NCBI GenBank assembly: GCA_012961925.1
Contig: DTYK01000129.1
Coordinates: forward strand, 1-12,819
DNA: 12,819 nt
Direction: 5' to 3'
DNA from: Candidatus Latescibacterota bacterium
GTDB lineage: Bacteria > Latescibacterota > MVCY01 > DTYK01
A program made the position numbers and the translations under genes. The number at the start of each line of letters is the position of its first letter. The first letter of the stretch is position 1. The notes under the pieces were generated by a model, which saw only the letters and a list, made by a program, of their open reading frames with translations, did not search any database and was not told where the DNA came from. Below, in pieces: positions 1 through 6,614 of this stretch.

Positions 1-1080
1 GTCCCACGAGAATCTCATTGCCGAAGTGTTCCCCGAGATCCTCTCCGGTTTCAGAGCGTAATCGCCGAGCTCAACCCAATATTGGGCCGCCTGACCAGAT
101 CCAACGGGCACAAATATCTCCAGAATATTGCCGTTATCGCTCACAATGTTATCGAAGGAGATTGCAGGTGATAGATCTAAAGGGGTGTTGTTAGTGATCA
201 CGATCCCCAGACTTCCTGATTCAATCTCCGCCTCGGTGATGATTATGGTGTCGCTAAGTGTAAACGACTCCCAATCGCTGAAATGCTGCTGTGGAACCAC
301 AGCAGTTGCGCTGACGACGGTGAGCTCGGTGAAATTGACCGCAATCGTGATAGAAGAGTTCGCATCTACAAAGACCTTCGATCCCTTGCTGCCAGGGGAG
401 GAACCCGAAAGGCTTATGCTCAACCTGTTGCCCAGGACCTTCCCGGCCAGATCTAACTTTATAGATCTACTTCTGCCTGGCAGCAGATCCTGCCCCAGTG
501 AAGCCACGCTAATCGTGTCCCGGGTACCGGTCCCGAGCAGAGCGATGGAGACGTCCCCTCCCAGCGGCACTGGCAGACCATTTCTTATGTCAAGTACTAT
601 CCCTCCGGATTCCAGTTCAGCGGAGACGAAGTTTGAAAATTGAGGGACATCCTTCATCACATTCCTGAATTGAAAGGGCTCAATTGACCGGTAGGCGCCG
701 TGGTACAGGACCGCCCTGGGATACACCCTTGAAAAGAGGATATCCACCTCTTCACCGCCAGGAGGCTCGATGTTGAACTTTCCGATCTCCGATGAGAAAT
801 GCTCCTCAACGCCGGAGATCTTCAGGTTATCCTCAACCCGGATGGTGTCCATCTCCAGTTCAAAGGAGAGGGAGATCAGACCTTGAGCATCGGCCTTGAT
901 GTTCTCGCTGTCTTCGATCAGCTCGGAAATGGTGTAAACTCTGTTGATCAAAGGTATCGTTAACTGGGTATCCCAGCTCGGAGCTGAGGGTTTCCGAAAA
1001 GAACATTGAACGAGAGCGAGAGAGACCCCCACCGGCAGGAAATAGAGAAGAACTTTCGAAACTATCCTTTTTCTACGCAT
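1..1080 (-). CDS. Putative surface lipoprotein, beta-rich, C-terminus cut by window edge
   Basis: An open frame of 360 codons runs from an ATG at 1080 to the left edge with no stop; the C-terminus lies outside the window. The N-terminus looks like a lipoprotein signal: basic residues at 2-5 and 9, a hydrophobic core at about 10-24, then Cys26 in the context ALVQC. Gln just before the Cys is unusual, since Gly, Ala or Ser is normal there, so lipidation is likely but not certain. The mature part starts with a Pro/Ser stretch and a Trp-Asp-Thr strand followed by 'IPLINRVYTISELIE', a layout I associate with large uncharacterised lipoproteins of FCB-type bacteria. The rest alternates hydrophobic and Ser/Thr residues, as in stacked beta strands, with no enzyme motif. 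An in-frame ATG at 1089 would add three residues; neither start has a good Shine-Dalgarno. It lies 65 bases after nfeD, with a small hairpin between. Function unknown; exported or outer-membrane anchoring is inferred. Confidence 0.75.
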   Translation of the reverse strand, partial: MRRKRIVSKVLLYFLPVGVSLALVQCSFRKPSAPSWDTQLTIPLINRVYTISELIEDSENIKADAQGLISLSFELEMDTIRVEDNLKISGVEEHFSSEIGKFNIEPPGGEEVDILFSRVYPRAVLYHGAYRSIEPFQFRNVMKDVPQFSNFVSAELESGGIVLDIRNGLPVPLGGDVSIALLGTGTRDTISVASLGQDLLPGRSRSIKLDLAGKVLGNRLSISLSGSSPGSKGSKVFVDANSSITIAVNFTELTVVSATAVVPQQHFSDWESFTLSDTIIITEAEIESGSLGIVITNNTPLDLSPAISFDNIVSDNGNILEIFVPVGSGQAAQYWVELGDYALKPERISGNTSAMRFSWD

Positions 1081-1102
1081 GATTTTCATCAACAACGAAA
1101 GT

Positions 1103-1119
1103 TGGATCTCTCAGATCCA
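1103..1119 (-). other. Perfect 7-bp inverted repeat with 3-base loop between nfeD and the lipoprotein gene
   Basis: On the minus-strand transcript the sequence reads TGGATCT-GAG-AGATCCA, a perfect 7-bp stem with a 3-base loop. It lies in the gap after the nfeD stop (1146) and ends 13 bases before the alternative lipoprotein start at 1089. The following bases (ACTTTCGTTG) are not a clean T run, so it is not a canonical intrinsic terminator. It could be a weak terminator, a 3'-end stabiliser for the upstream mRNA, or a structure modulating translation of the lipoprotein. It may also be chance, since GATC is very common in this part of the window. Confidence 0.4.
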
Positions 1120-1145
1120 GGTTCATTTACGGCACGTTCCAGGGT

Positions 1146-2513
1146 TTACGATTCATCCTTCGGCTTTGAGACCCTCAGTTTCAGATGTTCGACGCCGACA
1201 ACCACCACTTCCTCTCCTTTCTTTATCTTTTCATCGCTCCTTGCCCGCCAGATCTCCCCATGTATGCTAACCTTGCCCTCCGGGGCTATCCTGGTCAGGG
1301 CTACGCCCGTTGTCCCGACCAGCCCTTCAGCCCCTGTGGCAGGTTTTCTCCTCTGGGCACGGAGTCCCATACCGACGGCAAACAGGAAGAAGGCTACCGT
1401 CGCTGCTACGGCGGGCACTATGATGTTCCACGAAACCTTGAGAAAGGGGACCCCGGTGTTGAAGAGCATCATCGAACCAAGGATCATGGCGACCGCTCCC
1501 CCTATAGAAAGGAGGCCATAGCTGGTTATCTGGGTCTCGGCTATGAACAGGACTATGGCCAGAAGGATCAACAGCAGCCCTGCATAGTTTATAGGAAGGG
1601 TCTGGAAGGCAAAGAAGGCCAGGATAAGGAAGATCGCCCCGACAACCCCCGGAAGGATGGCGCCAGGATTGGCCAGTTCAAAGAAGAGACCATAAATCCC
1701 CAACAACAGAAGGATGTAGGCTATGTTCGGGTCTGAGATCTTGTCCAGTACCCTGTACCGCCAGCTCATCCCCCTCCTCCTCACCTCGGCACCCTCTGTC
1801 TTCAGAACCTTTACGCCGCCAGGGAGGTCAACTTTCCTTCCGTCTATACGATCGAGGAGCCCCCGGATATCCTTGCAGATCAGATCTATGACGTGCAGCT
1901 CAAGTGCCTCCTTCTCAGTGATCGAGGCACTCACCCGCACGGCCTTCTCTGCCCAATCGGCGTTCCTGCCCCTCTTCTCGGCTATGGTCTTGATATAAGC
2001 GACCGCATCATTGGTTATCTTCTGTGCCATCGTGCCGGTGGTGTCCTGTACCCCTCCCATAGTCACGGGATGGGCAGCGCCAATGTTGGTGCCGGGGGCC
2101 ATCGCCGCAACGTGTGCCGCCAGGGTCACAAAGACACCTGCTGAACCAGCCCTGGACCCGCTTGGCGACACGTAGACCACAATCGGAACCGGAGAGGAGA
2201 GGATCTCCTTCACTATGCTGCGCATAGACTTCATCAGGCCACCGGGGGTGTCCAGCTCAATTATAAGACATTCCGCCCCATCCTCTGTAGCCTTCTCGAT
2301 CGCCTCCTTGATGAAACGGGACGATATCGGATTTATGATCCCGTCAACTTCTATAACGTCAACATGAGCCTGCCCGAAGGCTACGGACGGAAGCAACAGC
2401 GATGAAAAGAGGATGGCAAGCATAGGCACGAAGATAGAAATCCTTCGCCGCAAGCATCCCCTGCCCTCCCCCCTGTTGATAATCATACCTTTTGTCAATT
2501 TGTTACACTTCAT
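1146..2513 (-). CDS. NfeD-type membrane serine protease (ClpP-class, long form)
   Basis: This is a long-form NfeD protein, a membrane-bound serine protease; the archaeal homologue PH1510 cleaves the C-terminus of a partner stomatin. Numbered from the ATG at 2513, it has a hydrophobic export segment at about 25-47 and then a ClpP/SppA-like domain. That domain carries the nucleophile motif RAGSAG (Ser124), 'MAPGTNIGAAHP' downstream, and the expected catalytic Lys165 in MAQKI. A Ser-Lys dyad is therefore intact. About five membrane segments follow at roughly 265-384, and the C-terminal 60 residues form the NfeD OB-fold domain. The length of 455 residues fits the long class. I chose ATG 2513 because GAGG lies 9 bases upstream; a GTG at 2522 overlaps that site. 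The gene overlaps the end of the RNase gene by 11 bases. The usual stomatin/slipin partner is not next to it. The N-region before the hydrophobic core is rather long, so a later start cannot be excluded. Confidence 0.93.
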   Translation of the reverse strand: MKCNKLTKGMIINRGEGRGCLRRRISIFVPMLAILFSSLLLPSVAFGQAHVDVIEVDGIINPISSRFIKEAIEKATEDGAECLIIELDTPGGLMKSMRSIVKEILSSPVPIVVYVSPSGSRAGSAGVFVTLAAHVAAMAPGTNIGAAHPVTMGGVQDTTGTMAQKITNDAVAYIKTIAEKRGRNADWAEKAVRVSASITEKEALELHVIDLICKDIRGLLDRIDGRKVDLPGGVKVLKTEGAEVRRRGMSWRYRVLDKISDPNIAYILLLLGIYGLFFELANPGAILPGVVGAIFLILAFFAFQTLPINYAGLLLILLAIVLFIAETQITSYGLLSIGGAVAMILGSMMLFNTGVPFLKVSWNIIVPAVAATVAFFLFAVGMGLRAQRRKPATGAEGLVGTTGVALTRIAPEGKVSIHGEIWRARSDEKIKKGEEVVVVGVEHLKLRVSKPKDES

Positions 2514-2970
2514 CTTGATCACCCTCGATCTGTTTTAATGTCTCCAGGATCCTTTCATAATGAGTGCCCTTCCAGTATATCCTCTCGCATCCAGGACACG
2601 TGGAAAACTCCGTCTGGGTCTGAAAAACATAGGACGGCACCCTTCCCCTGACCTCCTCTGGCTCGACCGGTAATATCGGGTGGTTGCACACCAGACACCT
2701 GCTAAAGAGATAACGTCTTGTATCAAGGTTCAGTTCCCCAAGCACCTGCCTGAGCTGCCCTCGTAGATCTTCGCTCTTGATCAGTAGATAGTTTCCCGAG
2801 AATATCCTTTCGATCAGACGAGTGTCCCTGGTCAGGATGATCCTGTGCTCAGCGGCAGCCCTCCGCAACAGCTCTGCATCGGAGATCCTCCGGCAATAAC
2901 ATGTGTCATATCCAAGGATCCTCAGCCACTTGGCCAGTCTCCCCAGCATATCGTCTACAATGAACCTCAT
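2503..2970 (-). CDS. Mut7-C family predicted RNase (PIN-like) with zinc ribbon
   Basis: The 155-residue product matches the Mut7-C layout, a PIN-like predicted RNase followed by a zinc ribbon, named after the C-terminal region of C. elegans MUT-7. It opens with 'MRFIVDDMLGRLAKWLRILG', which holds the first acidic residues (Asp6, Asp7). Further conserved acids follow at Asp31 and in 'ILTRDTRL' (Asp49), as expected for metal-dependent nuclease sites. The zinc ribbon has two pairs, CLVC (92, 95) and CPGC (125, 128), followed by the typical 'ERIYWKGTHYERI'. No N-terminal ubiquitin-like domain is present, although some bacterial relatives have one. The ATG at 2970 overlaps the ecfT stop as ATGA and has no Shine-Dalgarno of its own, so translation is probably coupled to ecfT. 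RNase activity is inferred from the family; the RNA target is unknown. An RNA link with the transporter next door has no obvious explanation. Confidence 0.9.
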   Translation of the reverse strand: MRFIVDDMLGRLAKWLRILGYDTCYCRRISDAELLRRAAAEHRIILTRDTRLIERIFSGNYLLIKSEDLRGQLRQVLGELNLDTRRYLFSRCLVCNHPILPVEPEEVRGRVPSYVFQTQTEFSTCPGCERIYWKGTHYERILETLKQIEGDQDEV

Positions 2971-3716
2971 AGCAGCCAGAAGGAGATAACGTCAGCCGCT
3001 CCCAGAAAGAGAAGCACAGCAAGGTCGATCTTCTTCATTTGATATTCAATGTAATAGGTCCTCTCCCTCCTGGCTCCAAACCCCCTCGACTCAAGCGCCA
3101 TTGCCAGTTGATCGGTGTTTCTGACCGCGTAGACGAAGATAGGGATCAAAAGCGGGACGTACTTCTTCACCCTTTGTATAACACTGCCTCTCTTCAGGTC
3201 CAATCCCCTTGCCCTCTGCGCCTGAAGGACGGTTGAGGCTGTGGTGAAGAAGAGAGGAACCAGTCTGAAGGCCAGGGAGAGGGCAAAACTCATAGAAAAG
3301 GGTAGCCCCAACTTGCGCAATCCAAGGGTAAACTCCTCCACCTTTGTACAGGAGAGAAACACCAGGCCCGATATGAGCATGACGTTGAGCCTGATCCCCA
3401 TCCCAAGGCCGTACAGGACGGACTCCCTGGATACGGAAAGAAAACCCAATCTGAACAGGATAGTCTGGCCCTGACGGAAAAAAGACCAAAGGACAATGCT
3501 GACCGCCCCTAAGAGAAGGACAAACCACCACATCCTCCTCAGGTTTCTGAAGGCCTTTGCCAGGTAGAGCAGAAAGAGAACGAACGCCAGCGAAGGCAGA
3601 AGGCCCAGTGGGTGTGTGGTGCTCAAAGGGAGGATGAGGAGAAGGACCAACCCGATGATCTTCGTGACCGGATTAAGGGTGTGTAGAGGGGTATCCCTTT
3701 CCAGATACAGAAACAC
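2967..3716 (-). CDS. ecfT: ECF transporter transmembrane component EcfT
   Basis: This is the integral-membrane coupling subunit of an energy-coupling factor transporter. It joins the ATPase module to the substrate-binding S component in the inner membrane. The 249-residue protein has hydrophobic segments at about 18-35, 38-52, 62-80, 103-123 and 231-249. Between the last two lies a long amphipathic cytoplasmic region. This holds the two diagnostic Arg-Gly coupling motifs: 'QRARGLDL' (around 168-174) and 'ALESRGFGARR' (around 207-217). These are the parts that dock into the ATPase grooves. The start is a GTG at 3716 supported by a strong GGGGAG site seven bases upstream, inside the end of the ATPase gene. 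The spacing to ecfA is only three bases, and the stop overlaps the RNase start. The length is normal and nothing looks broken. The module serves the S component encoded two genes upstream. Confidence 0.93.
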   Translation of the reverse strand: MFLYLERDTPLHTLNPVTKIIGLVLLLILPLSTTHPLGLLPSLAFVLFLLYLAKAFRNLRRMWWFVLLLGAVSIVLWSFFRQGQTILFRLGFLSVSRESVLYGLGMGIRLNVMLISGLVFLSCTKVEEFTLGLRKLGLPFSMSFALSLAFRLVPLFFTTASTVLQAQRARGLDLKRGSVIQRVKKYVPLLIPIFVYAVRNTDQLAMALESRGFGARRERTYYIEYQMKKIDLAVLLFLGAADVISFWLL

Positions 3717-3719
3717 GGT

Positions 3720-5417
3720 TCAGCTCCCCAGACAAAAACAGAGCTCATTGACCGAAAGGGTAGCTCCTCCAAACCTGTTCCCCAGCTTCACGATCTCCGG
3801 CACCTCAATGGAAGCAGAGGCCAGGAGTTCCTCATCACTAAAGACCTCCCTTGTGGTCCCATCAGAGATGATCCTACCCTCCTTCATAACCACACACCTT
3901 CGTGCATAGCCCGCCACCACCCACATCGAATGGGTCACAATGATGATCGTATGGCCGGCTTCGTTCAGACGCTTCAGAAGCTCTAACACAGACCTCTGGG
4001 AGCAGTAATCCAGCCCCGTAGTCGGTTCATCGAGGATGAGAACCTCCGGCCCGAAGGAGAGGACCGATGCAATGGCCAGCTTCTGTCGTTCCCCTCGCGG
4101 GAGGGAGAAAGGATCTGCATCTTCCAAGCCCTCCAGGCCGACCAACTTCAAGGTCTCCTTCACCCGTGTGGCAATCTCAGTGTCAGAAAAGCCGAAATTC
4201 TTAGGCCCGAAGGAGACTTCATCCCAGAGGGTATCCGCAAAGATCTGCTGGTCGGGATTCTGAAAGACATAACCTATCTTACGGCCCAGCTCCGAAATCC
4301 GCCATCGTCTCGTGTCCCTGCCGAGGACCTCCACTTTACCTCTGGTGGGGGTTAATAGCCCATTAAAATGTTTCACAAGCGTCGTCTTTCCGCATCCATT
4401 GGCTCCGACCACCGCAACGAACTCTCCCTTCTTCACCTTCAAAGAGAGACCGTTTAGGGCCCAACTCGCACCATCATAACTGTGATAGAGATCCCCCACA
4501 TCAATTATGACCTCGCCAGTACCGCTGACTGGCAGATCCTTTCCCTTCAGAATCTCAAACCTTCCCTCATCAAAAATCCGGCCCTCGTCCTTAAGCACTT
4601 CTTCGGCCTGCTGCCAGGTTAAAACCTCCTCGTCCACTCCAAGGCGGTTCATCAACACGCCTATCTGGAGGGGACGGATCCCGTTGTCCTCTAAGAATTT
4701 CAAATTGGCAAAAATCTCCGATGGCCTTCCTTCCGCTAAGATCCTGCCCTCGTTGATTATGACTATCCTGTCGGCGGATCGAAGCTCCTCTGTCTCATGT
4801 TCAACTACGATGCAATCGATCCTGTTACGTAACCCTTTTATTATTCCAAACACCTCTCTTTTGCCAACAGGATCCAGGTCAGTCGTGGGCTCATCCATCA
4901 CAAGCACTCTGGGTTGCATCGCAAGTACAGATGCGATCGCAAGCCTCTGTTTTTCGCCACCGGAAAGGGTTGAGGGATCTCTTTGGCCCAAACCCGTCAG
5001 CCCGACCATGGCCAGGGAGGTGGCTACCCGCTCCGCGATCTCGCCACGGGGGAGACAGAAATTCTCAGGGCCAAAGGCTACCTCCAGTTCGACGTTCGTG
5101 GAGAACAGTTGCGACTCAAAATCCTGAAAGACCAGTCCGACTGCCCATGCGATCTCTTGAACTCTCTTTCCCCTGAGGTTATGGCCCAGGATCCTTATCT
5201 CACCCTGAAGATCTCCTTTCACAAGGTTCGGGATGATACCGTTAAGACATCGGCAGAAGGTGGATTTACCCGCACCTGTGGGCCCCATGATGGCAACGAA
5301 CTCGCCCGGCCGCTGGGAGAAGTTTATTCCATCAAGTGCCTTCCCGTCAGACCCCCGGTACGTGAAACTCAGACCGGTCACCTTTACAGGCTCAGAACCT
5401 CCTGGGATAGAAACCAT
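3720..5417 (-). CDS. ECF transporter ATPase with two fused ABC domains (EcfA-EcfA')
   Basis: This 565-residue protein carries both ATPases of an ECF transporter in one chain and would power uptake from the cytoplasmic face. Domain 1 (about 10-240) has Walker A GPTGAGKST (45-53), Q-loop Gln98, signature LSGGEKQ (151-157), Walker B ending MDEP with Glu176, and switch His207. A linker follows at about 240-303. Domain 2 (about 304-535) has Walker A GANGCGKTT (338-346), Q-loop Gln386, Walker B ending LDEP with Glu464, and switch His496. Its signature reads SLPRGERQ (438-445) instead of LSGG, so the two composite sites are not equivalent. The tail of about 30 residues after domain 2 has no feature I recognise. 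Fused ATPases of this kind occur in dedicated (group I) ECF operons such as ykoEDC. The ATG at 5417 has a modest GAGTGAT site; an upstream in-frame ATG (5453) is cut off by a stop. It lies between the S-component gene and ecfT. Confidence 0.94.
   Translation of the reverse strand: MVSIPGGSEPVKVTGLSFTYRGSDGKALDGINFSQRPGEFVAIMGPTGAGKSTFCRCLNGIIPNLVKGDLQGEIRILGHNLRGKRVQEIAWAVGLVFQDFESQLFSTNVELEVAFGPENFCLPRGEIAERVATSLAMVGLTGLGQRDPSTLSGGEKQRLAIASVLAMQPRVLVMDEPTTDLDPVGKREVFGIIKGLRNRIDCIVVEHETEELRSADRIVIINEGRILAEGRPSEIFANLKFLEDNGIRPLQIGVLMNRLGVDEEVLTWQQAEEVLKDEGRIFDEGRFEILKGKDLPVSGTGEVIIDVGDLYHSYDGASWALNGLSLKVKKGEFVAVVGANGCGKTTLVKHFNGLLTPTRGKVEVLGRDTRRWRISELGRKIGYVFQNPDQQIFADTLWDEVSFGPKNFGFSDTEIATRVKETLKLVGLEGLEDADPFSLPRGERQKLAIASVLSFGPEVLILDEPTTGLDYCSQRSVLELLKRLNEAGHTIIIVTHSMWVVAGYARRCVVMKEGRIISDGTTREVFSDEELLASASIEVPEIVKLGNRFGGATLSVNELCFCLGS
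3724..3729 (-). promoter_or_regulatory. Ribosome-binding site for ecfT (GTG start)
   Basis: GGGGAG on the minus strand, seven bases upstream of the GTG at 3716. It lies inside the last codons of the ATPase gene and supports the GTG as the ecfT start. Confidence 0.8.
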
Positions 5418-5500
5418 AAAAGATCACTCGGTTTGTGAATCAGCCCTTTTCATAAGGCAAGATCCCAAAAGTAAAGAAAGCTTAAGCAAAAAAGGAAGAA

Positions 5501-6253
5501 TCAGACCAGAAAGGCCCCGATTATGATCAGGGCTATGAACGGGGCCACTCCAACGCCGACCGCCCCCTTCAGCAGTCCGGGCAGAAGGGAGAAAGAGAGG
5601 GCGTTACCGACGGCCAGACCTCCGATCACACCAAGCCACAGCAGGAGATGGCCAACGCCACCTAATCTCACAGATGAGACAGGCTCCATCTCCATGATGT
5701 CACCATAGGCCAGGCCCCACCTCTTCACCCTGGGCACGAGGACCGAGAGGAGAATCGGCCCGAGGATAAGGCTCACCAGCAGGTTATTGACCAGGATGAT
5801 GTTGGCCAGGGCTGCGAAAGGCACCAGGCCCAGCAGGTCAACTCCCCATCCGATGAAGACCCCACAGGCTATACATGCGGGAATAACAGCGAGCAGATAT
5901 ACGAGAAGCCCTCTCCCAGACCTTATCACCGGCTGGCCTGCTGACAGTCTCCGCCAGAGTCTGTACGGGATATATCCGTACAGAAAATTCCCTATTGCCC
6001 CGAAGATACTCCCTAACCCAAGGGTACCGAAGAAGTCACCAATGATGTTGCCAAACGCAGAGCCCCAGGCTGCTGCCGGACCGAAGAGAAGGGAGAAGAC
6101 CACAGGCAGGACAGCCGCTGGTCTTATCTCAGTAAAACCGGGGATTATAGTTATCGGTTTAAAGGGGATCAGGACGGCTGCATAAAGGCCAGCAGCCAAT
6201 CCCACAAGGACCACCATCTTCGTGTATCGCCACATGTCCAACAGCTCTCGCAT
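5501..6253 (-). CDS. ECF transporter S component, substrate unknown
   Basis: This polytopic 250-residue membrane protein directly precedes the fused ECF ATPase and EcfT, and would be their substrate-binding S component. TM1 carries the AxxxA pattern (Ala21, Ala25) that S components use to contact EcfT. A conserved-looking stretch at about 38-100 contains 'PGFTEIRPAAVLP', 'GNIIGDFFG' and 'GAIGNFLYGYIPYRLW'. These supply Glu42, Arg44, Asn69, Asp73 and Asn89, plausible ligand-pocket polar residues. After the usual core there is a Pro/Arg loop near 174-198 and then two further hydrophobic segments (about 200-218 and 229-249). The protein is thus longer than the 170-200 residues common for S components. 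I do not recognise it as BioY, ThiT, RibU, QueT or another named specificity, and I see no riboswitch upstream. ATG 6253 has AGGA eight bases upstream. The 83-base gap to the ATPase gene holds no clear terminator. The transporter role is well supported by context; the ligand is open. Confidence 0.85.
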   Translation of the reverse strand: MRELLDMWRYTKMVVLVGLAAGLYAAVLIPFKPITIIPGFTEIRPAAVLPVVFSLLFGPAAAWGSAFGNIIGDFFGTLGLGSIFGAIGNFLYGYIPYRLWRRLSAGQPVIRSGRGLLVYLLAVIPACIACGVFIGWGVDLLGLVPFAALANIILVNNLLVSLILGPILLSVLVPRVKRWGLAYGDIMEMEPVSSVRLGGVGHLLLWLGVIGGLAVGNALSFSLLPGLLKGAVGVGVAPFIALIIIGAFLV

Positions 6254-6261
6254 GAATACCG

Positions 6262-6265
6262 TCCT
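6262..6265 (-). promoter_or_regulatory. Ribosome-binding site of the S-component gene
   Basis: AGGA on the minus strand, eight bases before the ATG at 6253. It fixes the start just ahead of the first membrane segment. The rest of the leader (6266-6357) shows a GGGTTACCC palindrome and a weak CTCTC/GAGAG stem but no riboswitch class I can recognise. Confidence 0.6.
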
Positions 6266-6357
6266 GTTCGATGGGTAACCCTTAGGTGATCATTCTGACT
6301 TCTATTAAGACACTCCCACAGTATCCTTTTAAACTTCCTCTCGCTAACAACAGAGAG

Positions 6358-6582
6358 TTACTCGACTTCTTCTGTCCGGGTATAGGTTAACGGTACAAGC
6401 CCGTCTGTAGCCGGCACCTCGATCTTAATGATCCAGCCCTTGACCTCCTCTCCATGGACTCTTATCACCTTGGGTTCCTTGCTGAGGATGACCGACTCCT
6501 TGCTGATGTGTGCCTCATCCGTGCAGAACAGATGCTCAATCTTTGTCTCTTTTTTGTTCATCGTCTCTCCCTCTTCCGACAT
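6358..6582 (-). CDS. Small uncharacterised protein (74 aa)
   Basis: I do not recognise this protein. It starts at ATG 6582 with an ideal GGAGG site six bases upstream, which outranks an in-frame TTG at 6597 inside which that site lies. A second ATG at 6561 is also preceded by a GGGAG. The product is soluble, highly charged and without membrane segments. The N-terminal 15 residues are rich in Glu and Lys, followed by HLFCTDEAHIS with a single Cys. The rest looks like short beta strands (VILSKEPKVIRVHGEEVKG, WIIKIEVPA, LVPLTYTRTEEVE), suggesting a small beta-barrel-like fold. It lies 33 bases downstream of the oxidoreductase gene and 104 bases upstream of the S-component gene, so it is probably transcribed with both. 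The good ribosome-binding site and codon-like composition support a real gene. Function unknown. Confidence 0.7.
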   Translation of the reverse strand: MSEEGETMNKKETKIEHLFCTDEAHISKESVILSKEPKVIRVHGEEVKGWIIKIEVPATDGLVPLTYTRTEEVE

Positions 6583-6588
6583 AGGAGA

Positions 6589-6593
6589 CCTCC
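6589..6593 (-). promoter_or_regulatory. Ribosome-binding site deciding the start of the 74-aa protein
   Basis: GGAGG on the minus strand, six bases before the ATG at 6582. This is the strongest Shine-Dalgarno in the window and argues against the upstream TTG start at 6597. Confidence 0.8.
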
Positions 6594-6614
6594 GCAACCT
6601 GAGAACTGTGTTTT

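Noticed and set aside
448..470. AGATCTA occurring twice close together inside the lipoprotein gene
   Set aside because: The two copies lie in coding sequence within the GATC-rich region, and no third copy or flanking repeat follows. The general GATC excess explains it.
128..643. 171-codon open frame on the plus strand
   Set aside because: The minus strand over the same bases is continuously open with a signal peptide and consistent strand pattern. The plus frame has no ribosome-binding site or recognisable domain and is judged a shadow of the putative lipoprotein gene.
5424..5453. Nine-codon open frame (MKRADSQTE) ahead of the fused ATPase gene
   Set aside because: It is in frame with the ATPase but ends in a stop four codons' distance from the real ATG. 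It shows no regulatory codon run or paired terminator hairpins, so a leader-peptide attenuator is not supported.
6254..6357. Possible riboswitch in the leader of the S-component gene
   Set aside because: I looked for TPP, cobalamin, preQ1 and FMN conserved cores and saw none. Only a short GGGTTACCC palindrome and a weak 5-bp stem are present, and the 104-base space is too small for the cobalamin class.
6583..6597. TTG start at 6597 for the 74-aa protein
   Set aside because: The GGAGG ribosome-binding site lies within this extension and is ideally placed for the ATG at 6582.
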